This document shows, in pieces, positions 1-8,040 of a stretch of DNA of 22,897 nucleotides; position 1 is the first letter of the stretch, and each line of letters starts with the position of its first letter. The stretch lies in the NCBI GenBank assembly GCA_964627755.1, contig CAZVIH010000005.1, positions 1 to 22,897 on the forward strand, written 5' to 3'. Under the pieces are notes generated by a model that had not been told where the DNA came from, made no database searches, and worked only from the letters and a program-made list of their open reading frames with translations. A program made the translations under genes and the position numbers. Source of the DNA: B10-G9 sp964627755 (GTDB lineage Bacteria > Chloroflexota > Anaerolineae > Anaerolineales > UBA11858).

Positions 1-292
1 TGATGCCAACCAGCTCTACCAGGATGGCGTTTTTGTGCTTGATGTCCGCACCCCTGAGGAATACCTAGACAGCCACATTCCGGGAGCTACCTTGATCCCC
101 CTCGAACAGCTGGGTTCTCGTTACGGGGAATTACCCCAGGACGAAACCATCCTGGTCTACTGTCGAACTGGAAATCGCAGCCTTCAGGCGGTCTATTTAC
201 TGGAAAGTGCCGGATTTATCGAGGTCCACAGCCTAGACCGGGGCATAAAAAACTGGATCCAGAATGGATATGAGGTGGAGGTAGGTAGGTAG
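1..292 (+). CDS. Rhodanese-like domain protein, C-terminal part (5' truncated)
   Basis: The reading frame is open from base 2, so the start lies outside the window; the GTG at 35 falls inside the domain and is not a start. The visible 96 residues hold a rhodanese fold: a VLDVRTPEEY strand and turn, a HIPGATLIP segment, and the active-site loop VYCRTGNRS with the catalytic Cys followed by RTGNRS. The C-terminal GIKNWIQNGYEVE helix is typical. Rhodanese domains carry persulfide sulfur on that Cys and pass it to acceptors. Single-domain proteins of this kind are about 100-130 residues, so only a short N-terminal piece, a signal peptide or another domain is missing; which one cannot be told. The stop codon lies in a short GTAG repeat (281-294). 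Confidence 0.9.
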   Translation, partial: DANQLYQDGVFVLDVRTPEEYLDSHIPGATLIPLEQLGSRYGELPQDETILVYCRTGNRSLQAVYLLESAGFIEVHSLDRGIKNWIQNGYEVEVGR

Positions 293-447
293 GTTTTAAA
301 AAGACCAGGGTGAATGGACAGGGGTAAGGAGAACGGTCAATTGTTGTGATCAGGATGGAGGATTGGAGACCGAAGACGGGACATCCACCGTTGAGAGATA
401 TGAATAAGATCCTGAGGTGTTAAATAATCCTGACGGCTGGATACATT

Positions 448-484
448 AATACTCCCTTGAATATTTTCAGGGGAGTATTTCCTT
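448..484 (+). terminator. Probable rho-independent terminator after the rhodanese gene
   Basis: The arms AATACTCCC (448-456) and GGGAGTATT (471-479) are perfectly complementary over 9 bp around a 14-base loop, followed by a T-rich run (TTTCCTTTT). The position is about 155 bp beyond the rhodanese stop codon. The loop is large and the T-tract is interrupted, so terminator function is likely but not certain. The hairpin could also be part of the leader of the next gene. Confidence 0.45.
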
Positions 485-495
485 TTAACCCTACT

Positions 496-520
496 GGAGG
501 ATATCTTTTAATAATCCTCC
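496..520 (+). repeat. Inverted repeat (hairpin) upstream of the serine hydrolase gene
   Basis: GGAGGAT (496-502) and ATCCTCC (514-520) are perfectly complementary over 7 bp around an 11-base loop. There is no T-run after it, so it is not a standard terminator. It sits 17 bp beyond the previous hairpin and 74 bp before the lipoprotein start. The left arm resembles a Shine-Dalgarno core that would be hidden by the stem, but no start codon with a sensible reading frame follows it. Confidence 0.4.
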
Positions 521-594
521 TGTGCCATGGGGACGAGTACAGGAATTGCTATAATCAAATTGCAAGTTACCCCCATTGTTCATCGCGAGGTCTC

Positions 595-2361
595 ATGAAA
601 AGAATATTTCTGCTCGGAATTGTGTTTGCTGCATTCCTTGTAACAGGATGCCAGCAGAAAGATAGTCGAGAATCCCCAGTTGTAGATGCTGATCCTGTAT
701 TTGATGGGTCTGGCGCGAGGACTTTATTAACAGCTGAAGATTTACTAGAGGGTTTTACCAATTCCGGCCCTATTGATGAAGCTGCCCTCACGATACCAAA
801 AACTGGTGCCCCACCTGAATTTATTTTCGAAGGGAGATTGGAATTAATTGGAGAGGCTGATAGTGGAGAGAGGCAGATCCTTTTTGGGGGTCCTTTAAGT
901 GATGCAGCCATCCATCTTCCAGAATTTGAATTCAGTTTTGTACAGCAGGATGGTTATCTGGTACCGGTCCAACGCGGACTAATCCTTACCGATCATCCTT
1001 CCTGGAATTACCATCTGGAACCCGGCAGGGTTTGGAATGAACCAGGGGATGAAGGTTATTCACGGGCTTCCTTCCCGTTCGCCTTGTCCTGGAAAGGGTC
1101 CAATGCAATCCTGAACGGTACTATGATATTCCTATTTAATGAAGATCAGATTTCCAAAGTCTGGTACCAGGTGACCCAGGAAACCACCATCAGTACCAGC
1201 CTGGATTTATGGGGATTGCTGGAAGCTGTTTATTATCCCGAAAAAGTACTCGGTTCAGACCAGATTAAAAGAAATTTTTCCGAAGAGTTATCAAACCGAT
1301 TTCCAACAAAACCGATCGAAGCTCTCCAAGAGGACTATCCGGATATTGATATATCAGCATTTGGCGATGGAGTCAGCAAGGAGCGTATGACCTGGTATGG
1401 TTTTGTCATTAATAGGGTCCAATATCTGGGTGGCTGCCAAACCCGATACGGGCAGTATCCATATTGTGAATACCTCCGAGCGCCATCCTATTCTACTGCT
1501 AAATCAGCTTTTGCCAGTCTGGTTTTAATGCGCCTGGCAGAAAAGTACCATCAGCCTGTACCGGATTTATTGATCAAGGATTACGTTCCAGAAGCTGCCC
1601 AGAGCCCAGGTGATTGGGAGGAAGTCACATTCAACCACACATTGGATATGGCTACCGGTAATTTTGAGACCAGCGAACGCATGGTCGATGAAGAACATTG
1701 GGACACGGATCCATTTTGGAACACGGACTATTATCAAGAGAGGATTCAAGCGGCGTTCAACTGGCCAAATAGTTCTCCACCAGGCGAAGTCTGGGTCTAC
1801 CGGACCTTTGACACATTTATCCTTTCTGCGGCAATGCAAAATTACTTAAAGGGTATTGAAGGCGATCAAGCGGATATATTTCAGTTTGTGGTTGATGAGA
1901 TCTACAAACCCCTGAACATGGGACCGGGAGTGTTTTCATCTGTGAGGACAAAAGACCATAGCTGGCAGGGACTGCCGGTCGGAGGTTATGGGATTTGGTG
2001 GGTGCCTGATGATCTGGCGAAATTGACTACATTCTTGAATAATGATCAAGGACAGATCAACGGCGAACAAATCCTGGATCCTGCTCAGCTTAGGGCAGCA
2101 CTTCAACAAGATCCCCAGGACCGGGGAGTTATCAGGGATGGAAATGGCAGATATAATAATGGCTTTTGGGCAGATCAATATACATCTGCCAGGGATTCAT
2201 CCTGCAGTTTTTGGGTACCTCATATGTATGGTTACAGTGGGATTGTAGTTGCGCTGATCCCGAATGGGACAGCGTATTATTATGCCAGTGACAATCAGCA
2301 ATTCATAACTTCTAAAGCCATCCAGGAATCCGATTCGATCATCCCGGTGTGTAATGATTAA
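595..2361 (+). CDS. Secreted lipoprotein, beta-lactamase-related (class C-like) serine hydrolase
   Basis: The 588-residue product starts at ATG 595: MKRI, a hydrophobic stretch, and a lipobox VTGC with the lipidated Cys at residue 19. A frame extension to 457 gives no signal peptide and is rejected. Residues about 60-200 form a beta-rich region I do not recognise. Residues about 240-588 look like the beta-lactamase/DD-peptidase-like family (COG1680): the SxxK motif is STAK at S300-K303, the second motif is Tyr402-Arg-Thr in PGEVWVYRT where family members usually have YxN, and a GYSG block near 546-549 stands where the KTG or HxG triad is expected. The family includes esterases, D-aminopeptidases, nylon-oligomer hydrolases and beta-lactamases, so the substrate cannot be named. 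The protein is expected outside the membrane. It converges with the phosphodiesterase gene 44 bp downstream. Confidence 0.8.
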   Translation: MKRIFLLGIVFAAFLVTGCQQKDSRESPVVDADPVFDGSGARTLLTAEDLLEGFTNSGPIDEAALTIPKTGAPPEFIFEGRLELIGEADSGERQILFGGPLSDAAIHLPEFEFSFVQQDGYLVPVQRGLILTDHPSWNYHLEPGRVWNEPGDEGYSRASFPFALSWKGSNAILNGTMIFLFNEDQISKVWYQVTQETTISTSLDLWGLLEAVYYPEKVLGSDQIKRNFSEELSNRFPTKPIEALQEDYPDIDISAFGDGVSKERMTWYGFVINRVQYLGGCQTRYGQYPYCEYLRAPSYSTAKSAFASLVLMRLAEKYHQPVPDLLIKDYVPEAAQSPGDWEEVTFNHTLDMATGNFETSERMVDEEHWDTDPFWNTDYYQERIQAAFNWPNSSPPGEVWVYRTFDTFILSAAMQNYLKGIEGDQADIFQFVVDEIYKPLNMGPGVFSSVRTKDHSWQGLPVGGYGIWWVPDDLAKLTTFLNNDQGQINGEQILDPAQLRAALQQDPQDRGVIRDGNGRYNNGFWADQYTSARDSSCSFWVPHMYGYSGIVVALIPNGTAYYYASDNQQFITSKAIQESDSIIPVCND

Positions 2362-2405
2362 CCTGGTTTTAAAGAAGGGTGTATTTTAGGAAAATGTTAC
2401 TGGAG

Positions 2406-3677
2406 CTACAGCCGGGCGGCCAAAAACGGCACCAGCATTTCCTCTGCAGACAGGCCGCCATGGCGGCCGATCAAGGGATTGGGTTTGGTTGCCCACCACC
2501 AGTAAGCCTTTCCCCCCGCAGCGACAATCAGGTCACCCAGTCGGTTGTAAATCTCCGGATGGGGGGTTCCAGAACCAAATAATCCTCCGGTGACTGCTTC
2601 TTCCGGATCGATCAGACAGAATTGATTCGGCCAGGCATCCTGGATATAGTCTTTGACTGCCTCCACTTTCCCTGGTTTGATATGCAAATAAGCCAGGCGG
2701 TTTTCGCCTGTTGGCATTATGTGAAGCAGCTTTGTAAATTCCGGATGGTTCTTAAGATCATAGTTGTCATTGGTGTTATCGGTGGTGATCTGGCCGTGAT
2801 CTGCTGCCAGCATCACAATCGTTTCTTTTTTAAGTTCTGGATTCAGCCTGTTCAGTAAATAGGTCTCAAAATTGCGGCTGAAGTCCATGAATTCTGCCTT
2901 GGCCCTTTCGCTGTCCGGACCGAATAAATGAGATATTCCGTCCAGTCGGTCCCAGTAGGCCCAGATATATTTTGAGGTATGCTTTTCTGATTCCAGCAGC
3001 TCCCGGATGCTGATCCACATATCCGGGGCGGTCCGGATGGCATGGCGGTTGGCATCCTTCATGAACATACGCGATAGGCCAGAATTGATAATGGCAAAAT
3101 GCTGAAAAGAGTGAACTTCTACGGCTCGTTCCTGGAAGAGTTTTGATGTGGATTTAACGGGCAGAAAATTCTCAGGATCAAAACCGGCCAGGGAAAGGTC
3201 ACCGCCTGGTTTGCGGTAGGTGATGGGTTTATGTTCGATCATGTTAGCGGTGATGCCGAACTCTTTCAGCCACATTTCGTAGCCCATAATTCCGTGTTCT
3301 GCGGCTGAGCTGTCTGTCCAGTAGGAGGTGATGGCAGCGCAGGTTGTGCTGGGGCAGATCGAGGTCACAGGAGCCAAAAAACCAGATTGTAGCAATTTAT
3401 GCCAAACTGAATTCTGATCTTCGGTCAACCACTTTTCAAAGTGGTGAAAGCTCAGAGCGTCCATTAAGACCAGGATGATATTTTTAACACCATCCCGAAG
3501 AGGATTTAAGAGGGTCTGATCCACAGGGTTATGTTTAAAACCTGGTACATCCAACAGATAGGCTGCGCTGGCAGGAATGTTCAGTATGGAACTGTTTCCG
3601 TATTCGGGAGAGATAAAATTCCCGTTTTTCAGTATTTGTTGGAGAGCTTGTGAGATGATTGCAGATTCGATTTTCAA
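2406..3677 (-). CDS. Alkaline phosphatase superfamily phosphodiesterase (type I phosphodiesterase/PglZ-like)
   Basis: The 423-residue protein begins at TTG 3677, preceded by an AGGA Shine-Dalgarno; the next in-frame Met (residue 72) is inside the core. It shows the metal-binding pattern of the superfamily: LVLMDALS with Asp73, CPSTTCAA with the candidate nucleophile Thr112, WDRLDGISHLFG with Asp246 and His250, AADHGQ with Asp293/His294, and GRHGGLSAEEMLVP with His406. There is no signal peptide, so it is probably cytoplasmic. Relatives cleave phosphodiester or phosphonate bonds using two metal ions; the exact substrate is unknown. It diverges from the ABC importer, sharing a 210-bp intergenic region, which hints at a link to an imported phosphate ester but does not prove it. 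A TATAAT box on the minus strand (3719-3724) is 42 bp upstream of the start. Confidence 0.82.
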   Translation of the reverse strand: MKIESAIISQALQQILKNGNFISPEYGNSSILNIPASAAYLLDVPGFKHNPVDQTLLNPLRDGVKNIILVLMDALSFHHFEKWLTEDQNSVWHKLLQSGFLAPVTSICPSTTCAAITSYWTDSSAAEHGIMGYEMWLKEFGITANMIEHKPITYRKPGGDLSLAGFDPENFLPVKSTSKLFQERAVEVHSFQHFAIINSGLSRMFMKDANRHAIRTAPDMWISIRELLESEKHTSKYIWAYWDRLDGISHLFGPDSERAKAEFMDFSRNFETYLLNRLNPELKKETIVMLAADHGQITTDNTNDNYDLKNHPEFTKLLHIMPTGENRLAYLHIKPGKVEAVKDYIQDAWPNQFCLIDPEEAVTGGLFGSGTPHPEIYNRLGDLIVAAGGKAYWWWATKPNPLIGRHGGLSAEEMLVPFLAARL

Positions 3678-3718
3678 CGATTTTGTCCTGTTTTAAACTG
3701 AAGTGTGTGATAAAAGGA

Positions 3719-3724
3719 ATTATA
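3719..3724 (-). promoter_or_regulatory. Candidate -10 box for the phosphodiesterase gene
   Basis: A perfect TATAAT reads on the minus strand 42 bp before the TTG start. No good -35 hexamer is found at 16-18 bp, so this is a -10-only candidate that may need an activator. Confidence 0.3.
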
Positions 3725-3804
3725 ACCCTCCTTTTTGGGGTAATAGGATCGGTTTGAATTAGAAAATAGTGCCAAAGATACTATTAAAGGACATATTTTT
3801 TAAG

Positions 3805-3831
3805 TTAGAATATGATTTCTGCCATTATAAT
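3805..3831 (+). promoter_or_regulatory. Candidate promoter of the ABC importer operon
   Basis: A perfect TATAAT (3826-3831) is preceded by TTAGAA (3805-3810), a weak -35, with a short 15-bp spacer, and lies 57 bp before the permease ATG. A competing candidate is TTGAAT (3754-3759), 17 bp, GATACT (3777-3782). Either could drive the operon. I favour the first because its -10 is perfect and its distance to the gene is usual. Confidence 0.4.
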
Positions 3832-3887
3832 AAGTCTAGGATAATCCGGATAATAAACACTTAATTCCCTCCCAGGAGAACGTGTTG

Positions 3888-5570
3888 ATGAGTTGGCCGG
3901 CAAAAGTTAAGCAAAGGATCCTGCAATTATTTACACCTCGTAAAATGCGTATCTTTAAGGAATCGCTTACGGGGTATTTATTTGTCACTCCTGCGTTAAT
4001 TCTGATCTTTATCTTTGGAATCTTTCCAGTAGCCTTTGCTCTCTTTGTCAGCCTGCATAAATGGCGAATTGTCCGGACGGATTTTATCGGTTTGGATAAC
4101 TATGTCCGCGCCATCGGAAACCTGGCTTATGTGGCTGGTTTTTTCCTGGGCGTAGGGGCTTTGATTGGAGTATATCTCCTGCTCAAAAAAATCATCCAGA
4201 CTGCACGTGAAGTAAACCAAAAGCCCTGGTTGTTGGCCATCCCCGGGTTTATGTATGCCTGGTCAGTTTTTTATTTCTTGAGGTATTTCTGGTTCCAGCT
4301 GCCCGAATTTTTGGATATTGCCCAAAAAATAATGGGAGTGGCAAAGACCCGCGAGTTATTTACTCAATTGATTCGTGATGCTTTTTATGCCCCTGCAGTA
4401 TACTACGCCTGGTATTATTTTACGGTCGTTTTGATCGCGGCGATTGTGATAGGAATTCTGGCATTGATTCTCTATAAAAAACCACAGGGTTCAAAATTCC
4501 AGTCTCAATTTACACTGGCCTGGCTGGCGCTGGGTGCGGGGCTGGGATTGCTGTATTTCACTTACCAGGAGGTGATTAGGACTTATCAGATTGCCCTGGA
4601 ATCCAATTCGGATCCAGGCATCTGGCCCCAGGTCATCATGGTATCAGCAGGTATCATATTGTTGATCCTGGGTTGGTTCAGCTGGAGCTCGGCGCCAAAG
4701 GCCAAGGAGTCATGGAAATTTTGGCTGCGGATTCTGGGTGCATTTATCCTGCTGGCCGGTGGCTGGCTGTTGGTGGGAGAAATACCGGTTTTATTAGCAG
4801 GCGGGGATAAAGATATCTGGAATGGCTTAAAAGTGACTATCTTCTTCTCAGCGGGTACTGTGCCTCTCCAGCTTACATTATCAATGTTCCTGGCTATCCT
4901 ACTGTTCCAGAAACTGAAAGGATCAGAATTTTTCCGGATGGTTTTTTTCCTGCCCTATGTGACACCGTTTATTGCCAGCGCGGCCATTTTCCGGCAAATA
5001 TTCGCCAATCGGGATACATCACCAATTAACCTTGTAATCCGGGCTTTAGGAGGGCAAGGCCTGGGCTGGCTGCAGGAATCCAAAGGGGTAAATTTGATCA
5101 TTGGTGAATCCTTGGGACTTAATCTTCCCGCCTGGGCAGCTGGTCCCAGCCTGGCATTGGTAGTAGTGATGATCCATTCCATCTGGACCTATGTGGGATA
5201 TGACATTGTTATCTATCTGGCTGGCTTGGGTAATATCCCCACCGAGCTGAATGACGCGGCAGAAATTGACGGCGCCAGCAAGTGGGATGTCTTTCGTTAT
5301 GTGACATTCCCGCTGTTATCACCCACAACCTATTTCCTTTCGTTAATTGCCATTATTGGGACATTTAAAGCATTTGCTACTCTGTGGGTCTTCCGGGAAG
5401 GATTAGCTTTGGGCACAACGGATACCTTTAGCGTGGCCATCTTCCTGGAATTTTTTGAAAAATTACGCTATGGCTATGCGTCTGCGATGGCCTTCGTCTT
5501 GTTCGCGATCATTCTGGGATTGACTTTCATCAATAACCGGTTCCAAGGATCGCGAGTGTTTTATCTGTAG
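3888..5570 (+). CDS. Carbohydrate-type ABC transporter permease (MalF/UgpA-like) with a large membrane insertion
   Basis: The start is ATG 3888, nine bases after AGGAG; the GTG at 3882 would be too close to that site. The 560-residue integral membrane protein is nearly twice the usual 290-310 residues. Residues about 28-58 are the normal first membrane helix ending in SLHKW, followed by the usual FIGLDNYVRAIG segment. The next conserved piece, DIWNGLKVTIFFS, should follow almost at once but appears only at residue 309. The roughly 230 residues between contain about five or six extra hydrophobic helices. The C-terminal third has the EAA loop (453-464, ELNDAAEIDGAS) that docks the ATPase. The protein should pair with the next gene product to form the importer pore. 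The insertion is not frame-shifted debris: it stays open and membrane-like throughout. Confidence 0.88.
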   Translation: MSWPAKVKQRILQLFTPRKMRIFKESLTGYLFVTPALILIFIFGIFPVAFALFVSLHKWRIVRTDFIGLDNYVRAIGNLAYVAGFFLGVGALIGVYLLLKKIIQTAREVNQKPWLLAIPGFMYAWSVFYFLRYFWFQLPEFLDIAQKIMGVAKTRELFTQLIRDAFYAPAVYYAWYYFTVVLIAAIVIGILALILYKKPQGSKFQSQFTLAWLALGAGLGLLYFTYQEVIRTYQIALESNSDPGIWPQVIMVSAGIILLILGWFSWSSAPKAKESWKFWLRILGAFILLAGGWLLVGEIPVLLAGGDKDIWNGLKVTIFFSAGTVPLQLTLSMFLAILLFQKLKGSEFFRMVFFLPYVTPFIASAAIFRQIFANRDTSPINLVIRALGGQGLGWLQESKGVNLIIGESLGLNLPAWAAGPSLALVVVMIHSIWTYVGYDIVIYLAGLGNIPTELNDAAEIDGASKWDVFRYVTFPLLSPTTYFLSLIAIIGTFKAFATLWVFREGLALGTTDTFSVAIFLEFFEKLRYGYASAMAFVLFAIILGLTFINNRFQGSRVFYL

Positions 5571-5585
5571 GCGAGGACATTATTT

Positions 5586-6428
5586 ATGATACTTAACCGT
5601 TCGCGCACCCTGACTACTGTGACCTACGCCCTGTTGATACTGGGTGCACTTCTTTCCTTGATTCCTTTTGTGTGGATGATATCCACCTCATTAAAAAGCA
5701 TCGGCGAGGCACTGGGGAGTTCCTTTTTCCCCAGTGAACTGCATTTTGAAAACTATATTGAGGCCTGGGAGAGGGCTGCTTTCTCCTTATATTTCTTCAA
5801 CAGCCTCAAGGTCACAGCCATTACCCTGATTGGAAGCCTTACAGTCAGCATTCTGGCAGCTTACGGTTTTGCGAGGATTGAATTTCCAGGTCGGGATTTG
5901 ATCTTCGGGATCCTGCTAAGCACGATGATGATCCCTGCCATGGTCAACATCATCCCCAACTTCCTGACCGTCACCTGGCTGGGCAGGATCGGTCCCATTA
6001 AGTGGATCAACAATTGGCCGGCGTTAACTGTGCCCTTTATGGGAAGTGTTTTTAATATTTTTATGCTGCGCCAGTTTTTTGCCCAGATCCCGGATGAGCT
6101 CTTTGATGCAGCCCGCATTGACGGTTCCGGGCATTTGCGCTTTTTATTCCAGGTGGTGCTGCCGCTCTCGAAAGCGCCCCTGATGGTGATCCTGGTCCTG
6201 ACCTTCATCGGTTCCTGGAATTCCCTGGCCTGGCCGTTATTAGTCACTAACACTCCGGACTGGCGCCCAATCTCGGTCGGTATGATGAATTTTGTCAGTG
6301 AAGCTGGAACAGAGATTCACTATATTATGGCAGGTGCTTTTATAACCATCATCCCGATCCTGATCCTGTATTTTTTCACCCAGAAACAGTTCACGGAGAG
6401 TATTGCCCGCTCCGGACTCAAAGGATAA
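5586..6428 (+). CDS. Carbohydrate-type ABC transporter permease (MalG/UgpE-like)
   Basis: The 280-residue protein has six predicted membrane helices and the EAA loop DELFDAARIDGSG (about 170-182), so it is the second half of the importer pore. It starts at ATG 5586, 15 bp after the first permease, with a GAGGA site upstream, and has the normal length for the family, unlike its partner. Motifs typical of the CUT1 group are FVWMISTSLKS near the N-terminus, FFNSLKVT before helix 2, and the C-terminal FTQKQFTESIARSGLKG. It must use an ATPase encoded elsewhere, because none is present in this operon. Confidence 0.92.
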   Translation: MILNRSRTLTTVTYALLILGALLSLIPFVWMISTSLKSIGEALGSSFFPSELHFENYIEAWERAAFSLYFFNSLKVTAITLIGSLTVSILAAYGFARIEFPGRDLIFGILLSTMMIPAMVNIIPNFLTVTWLGRIGPIKWINNWPALTVPFMGSVFNIFMLRQFFAQIPDELFDAARIDGSGHLRFLFQVVLPLSKAPLMVILVLTFIGSWNSLAWPLLVTNTPDWRPISVGMMNFVSEAGTEIHYIMAGAFITIIPILILYFFTQKQFTESIARSGLKG

Positions 6429-6456
6429 AGTTATAATAGTTATCTAGTGTTGCTTA

Positions 6457-6468
6457 AAGGAGGTGATG
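6457..6468 (+). promoter_or_regulatory. Perfect 12-base anti-SD complement upstream of the binding-protein gene
   Basis: AAAGGAGGTGAT is fully complementary to the canonical 16S rRNA 3' tail. It lies 57 bp upstream of the binding-protein ATG, which has its own GAGGAG site. The only start at hand is an ATG at 6467 that overlaps the motif (20-codon frame ending at 6532, across the next gene start), and its spacing is too short for normal initiation. A TATAAT (6433-6438) just upstream could be part of an internal promoter, but no -35 was found. Role unknown. Confidence 0.3.
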
Positions 6469-6524
6469 GCCCACAACAAATCTTTTTTGGCCGTTTTACC
6501 AGATAATATTTTTGAGGAGAAAAA

Positions 6525-7928
6525 ATGCCTAAGAAACTGATCACAATTTTATTTGCTTCCCTATTGGTGCTCTCGCTTGTGCTGAGCGCCTGCGCGCCAC
6601 CCCCTGCACCTACAGAAGAACCGGTAGTTGAAGAAGTCGAAGAACCAGTCGTTGAAGAAGAAGCGGTAGTTGAAGAGGAACCGATGCTGGACCTCAGCGG
6701 CGCCACGGTGGATTTCTGGCACGTTTATGGTGAAGGTGATGACCTGGCTCTTTTAATTGAGCCTCTGGTGGAAGAATTTAATGCCAGCAATGAATACGGC
6801 ATCACTGTCACTTCTGTTGACCAGGGCGATTATAGCCCCTTGGAAGACGCGATGAACGCGGGAATCCAGTCAGGTGACCTGCCCCAGCTTGTCCAGGCCT
6901 ATACCAGCGCTCTCTATAACTGGGATACTGTAGATCTGGTTGTTGATCTTAATCCTTTTATAGCCGATGAGACTTTTGGTTTGACTGAAGAAGAAATTGC
7001 CGACATTTATCCCGGAATCTATTCTTTTGGTATTACCGGTGATGGCCGGCGATTGTCCTGGCCAATTACTCAATCAACCAATGTGCTGGTCTACAACTTC
7101 ACCTGGGCCAAGGAACTCGGTTTTGATGCAGCCCCCACTACACCGGAAGAGCTGAAAACCCAGCTCTGTGCTGCCGCGGAAGCTAATGCCACGGATAATG
7201 ATCCGGATAATGACGGAACTGGTGGTATGGTCTGGTTCCCCAGCGCCTCCAACTTCCTGACATTCCTGCATGCTTTTGGTGGCGCCGAACTGAATGCTGA
7301 TGGCACTGCTTATGATTTCAATACCCCGGCTGCCAAAGCCGCAGCCATGTACATCAATGATCTGCGCGATGCAGGCTGCACCTATGAGGCTGAAGGTTAT
7401 CCCAATCCCCAACAGGCCGAGCGTTTGGCTCTGGTGACCTTGAGTTCTACCGCAGGCCTGAAATATTACGGGTATGCCTTTGCAGATGCTGAAAATGATG
7501 ACGAATGGGGCTTTATAGCTGCTCCGGGACCAGATGGCGGCCAAGGAACTGATTCCTTTGTCCAGACCTTCGGTATTCTGAAATCCACTCCAGAACAGGA
7601 ACTGGCCTCCTGGATATTCCTGAAATATCTCACCACCGCCGAGGTTCAGGCTGAATGGATCAAGATGAGTGGCTACTTACCCACAAAATTCTCCACCGAG
7701 GGAATGCTGGATGATTATGTGGCAAGCGTTCCTCAATACCAGTCCAGTTTGGTACTGGCTGCTATTGGACAGGGAGAACCAGAAACATTCCCGGCCTGGA
7801 ATTCCGTCCGCCGGGCAGTTGAGGATGCTGCAGCACAGCTTTATGCAGCGGAAGACGAAGCTGCGGTCGAAGCTGTCCTAGCCGAGTTGAATATCACAGC
7901 CGCCGAGCTAGTGGCTGAACTTGACTAA
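6525..7928 (+). CDS. ABC importer substrate-binding lipoprotein (CUT1/UgpB-MalE-like)
   Basis: The 467-residue protein starts at ATG 6525, five bases after GAGGAG. A signal peptide ends in a lipobox LSAC with Cys23, so it is anchored to the outer face of the membrane. A Pro/Glu/Val-rich acidic linker (about 24-53) follows, common in Gram-positive-type and Chloroflexota binding proteins. The mature fold starts VDFWHVYGEGDD and has the QGDYSPLEDAMNAGIQSGD and WPITQSTNVLVYN segments of solute-binding family 1, closest in flavour to the glycerol-3-phosphate/maltose group. The ligand cannot be read from sequence. It is the third gene of the importer, 96 bp after the second permease; the long gap could allow separate, higher expression. 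Confidence 0.92.
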   Translation: MPKKLITILFASLLVLSLVLSACAPPPAPTEEPVVEEVEEPVVEEEAVVEEEPMLDLSGATVDFWHVYGEGDDLALLIEPLVEEFNASNEYGITVTSVDQGDYSPLEDAMNAGIQSGDLPQLVQAYTSALYNWDTVDLVVDLNPFIADETFGLTEEEIADIYPGIYSFGITGDGRRLSWPITQSTNVLVYNFTWAKELGFDAAPTTPEELKTQLCAAAEANATDNDPDNDGTGGMVWFPSASNFLTFLHAFGGAELNADGTAYDFNTPAAKAAAMYINDLRDAGCTYEAEGYPNPQQAERLALVTLSSTAGLKYYGYAFADAENDDEWGFIAAPGPDGGQGTDSFVQTFGILKSTPEQELASWIFLKYLTTAEVQAEWIKMSGYLPTKFSTEGMLDDYVASVPQYQSSLVLAAIGQGEPETFPAWNSVRRAVEDAAAQLYAAEDEAAVEAVLAELNITAAELVAELD

Positions 7929-7946
7929 GATCAACTTTTGATTAAC

Positions 7947-7982
7947 AAAAACGCCTGCTGGGTACCCAGCAGGCGTTTTTTT
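7947..7982. terminator. Strong bidirectional rho-independent terminator
   Basis: A perfect 34-bp palindrome (7947-7980) has a GC-rich core CGCCTGCTGGG pairing with CCCAGCAGGCG around GGTACC, flanked by A5 on the left and T7 on the right. It lies between the convergent importer operon (stop at 7928) and the nuclease lipoprotein gene (stop at 8041). The A-tract and T-tract let it work in both directions. Confidence 0.95.
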
Positions 7983-8040
7983 GTGAATAACTGGTTGAGC
8001 AAATTATTTCCTATCAAGGAATCAGTTTGCTCACTTAAAT

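Larger units (their letters stand above)
293..594. other. Intergenic gap with two hairpins, no gene seen
   Basis: This 302-bp stretch separates the rhodanese gene from the serine hydrolase lipoprotein. I see no convincing coding frame: an apparent in-frame extension of the downstream gene starts at a TTG (457) in the loop of a hairpin and reads into low-quality peptide before the true signal peptide. The recognisable contents are two inverted repeats, at 448-479 and 496-520, listed separately. No clear -35/-10 pair for the downstream gene was found. Confidence 0.6.

Noticed and set aside
281..294. GTAG tandem repeat at the stop codon of the rhodanese gene, a possible slippage site
   Set aside because: Only about three and a half units; gain of a unit leaves the stop in the same place and loss changes only the last residue, so phase variation would have no effect.
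457..594. In-frame N-terminal extension of the serine hydrolase to a TTG at 457
   Set aside because: It would start in a hairpin loop and bury a textbook lipoprotein signal peptide that begins at ATG 595.
7074..7544. 156-codon open frame on the minus strand inside the binding-protein gene
   Set aside because: It lies wholly antisense to a conserved binding protein, has no ribosome binding site of note and no family resemblance.
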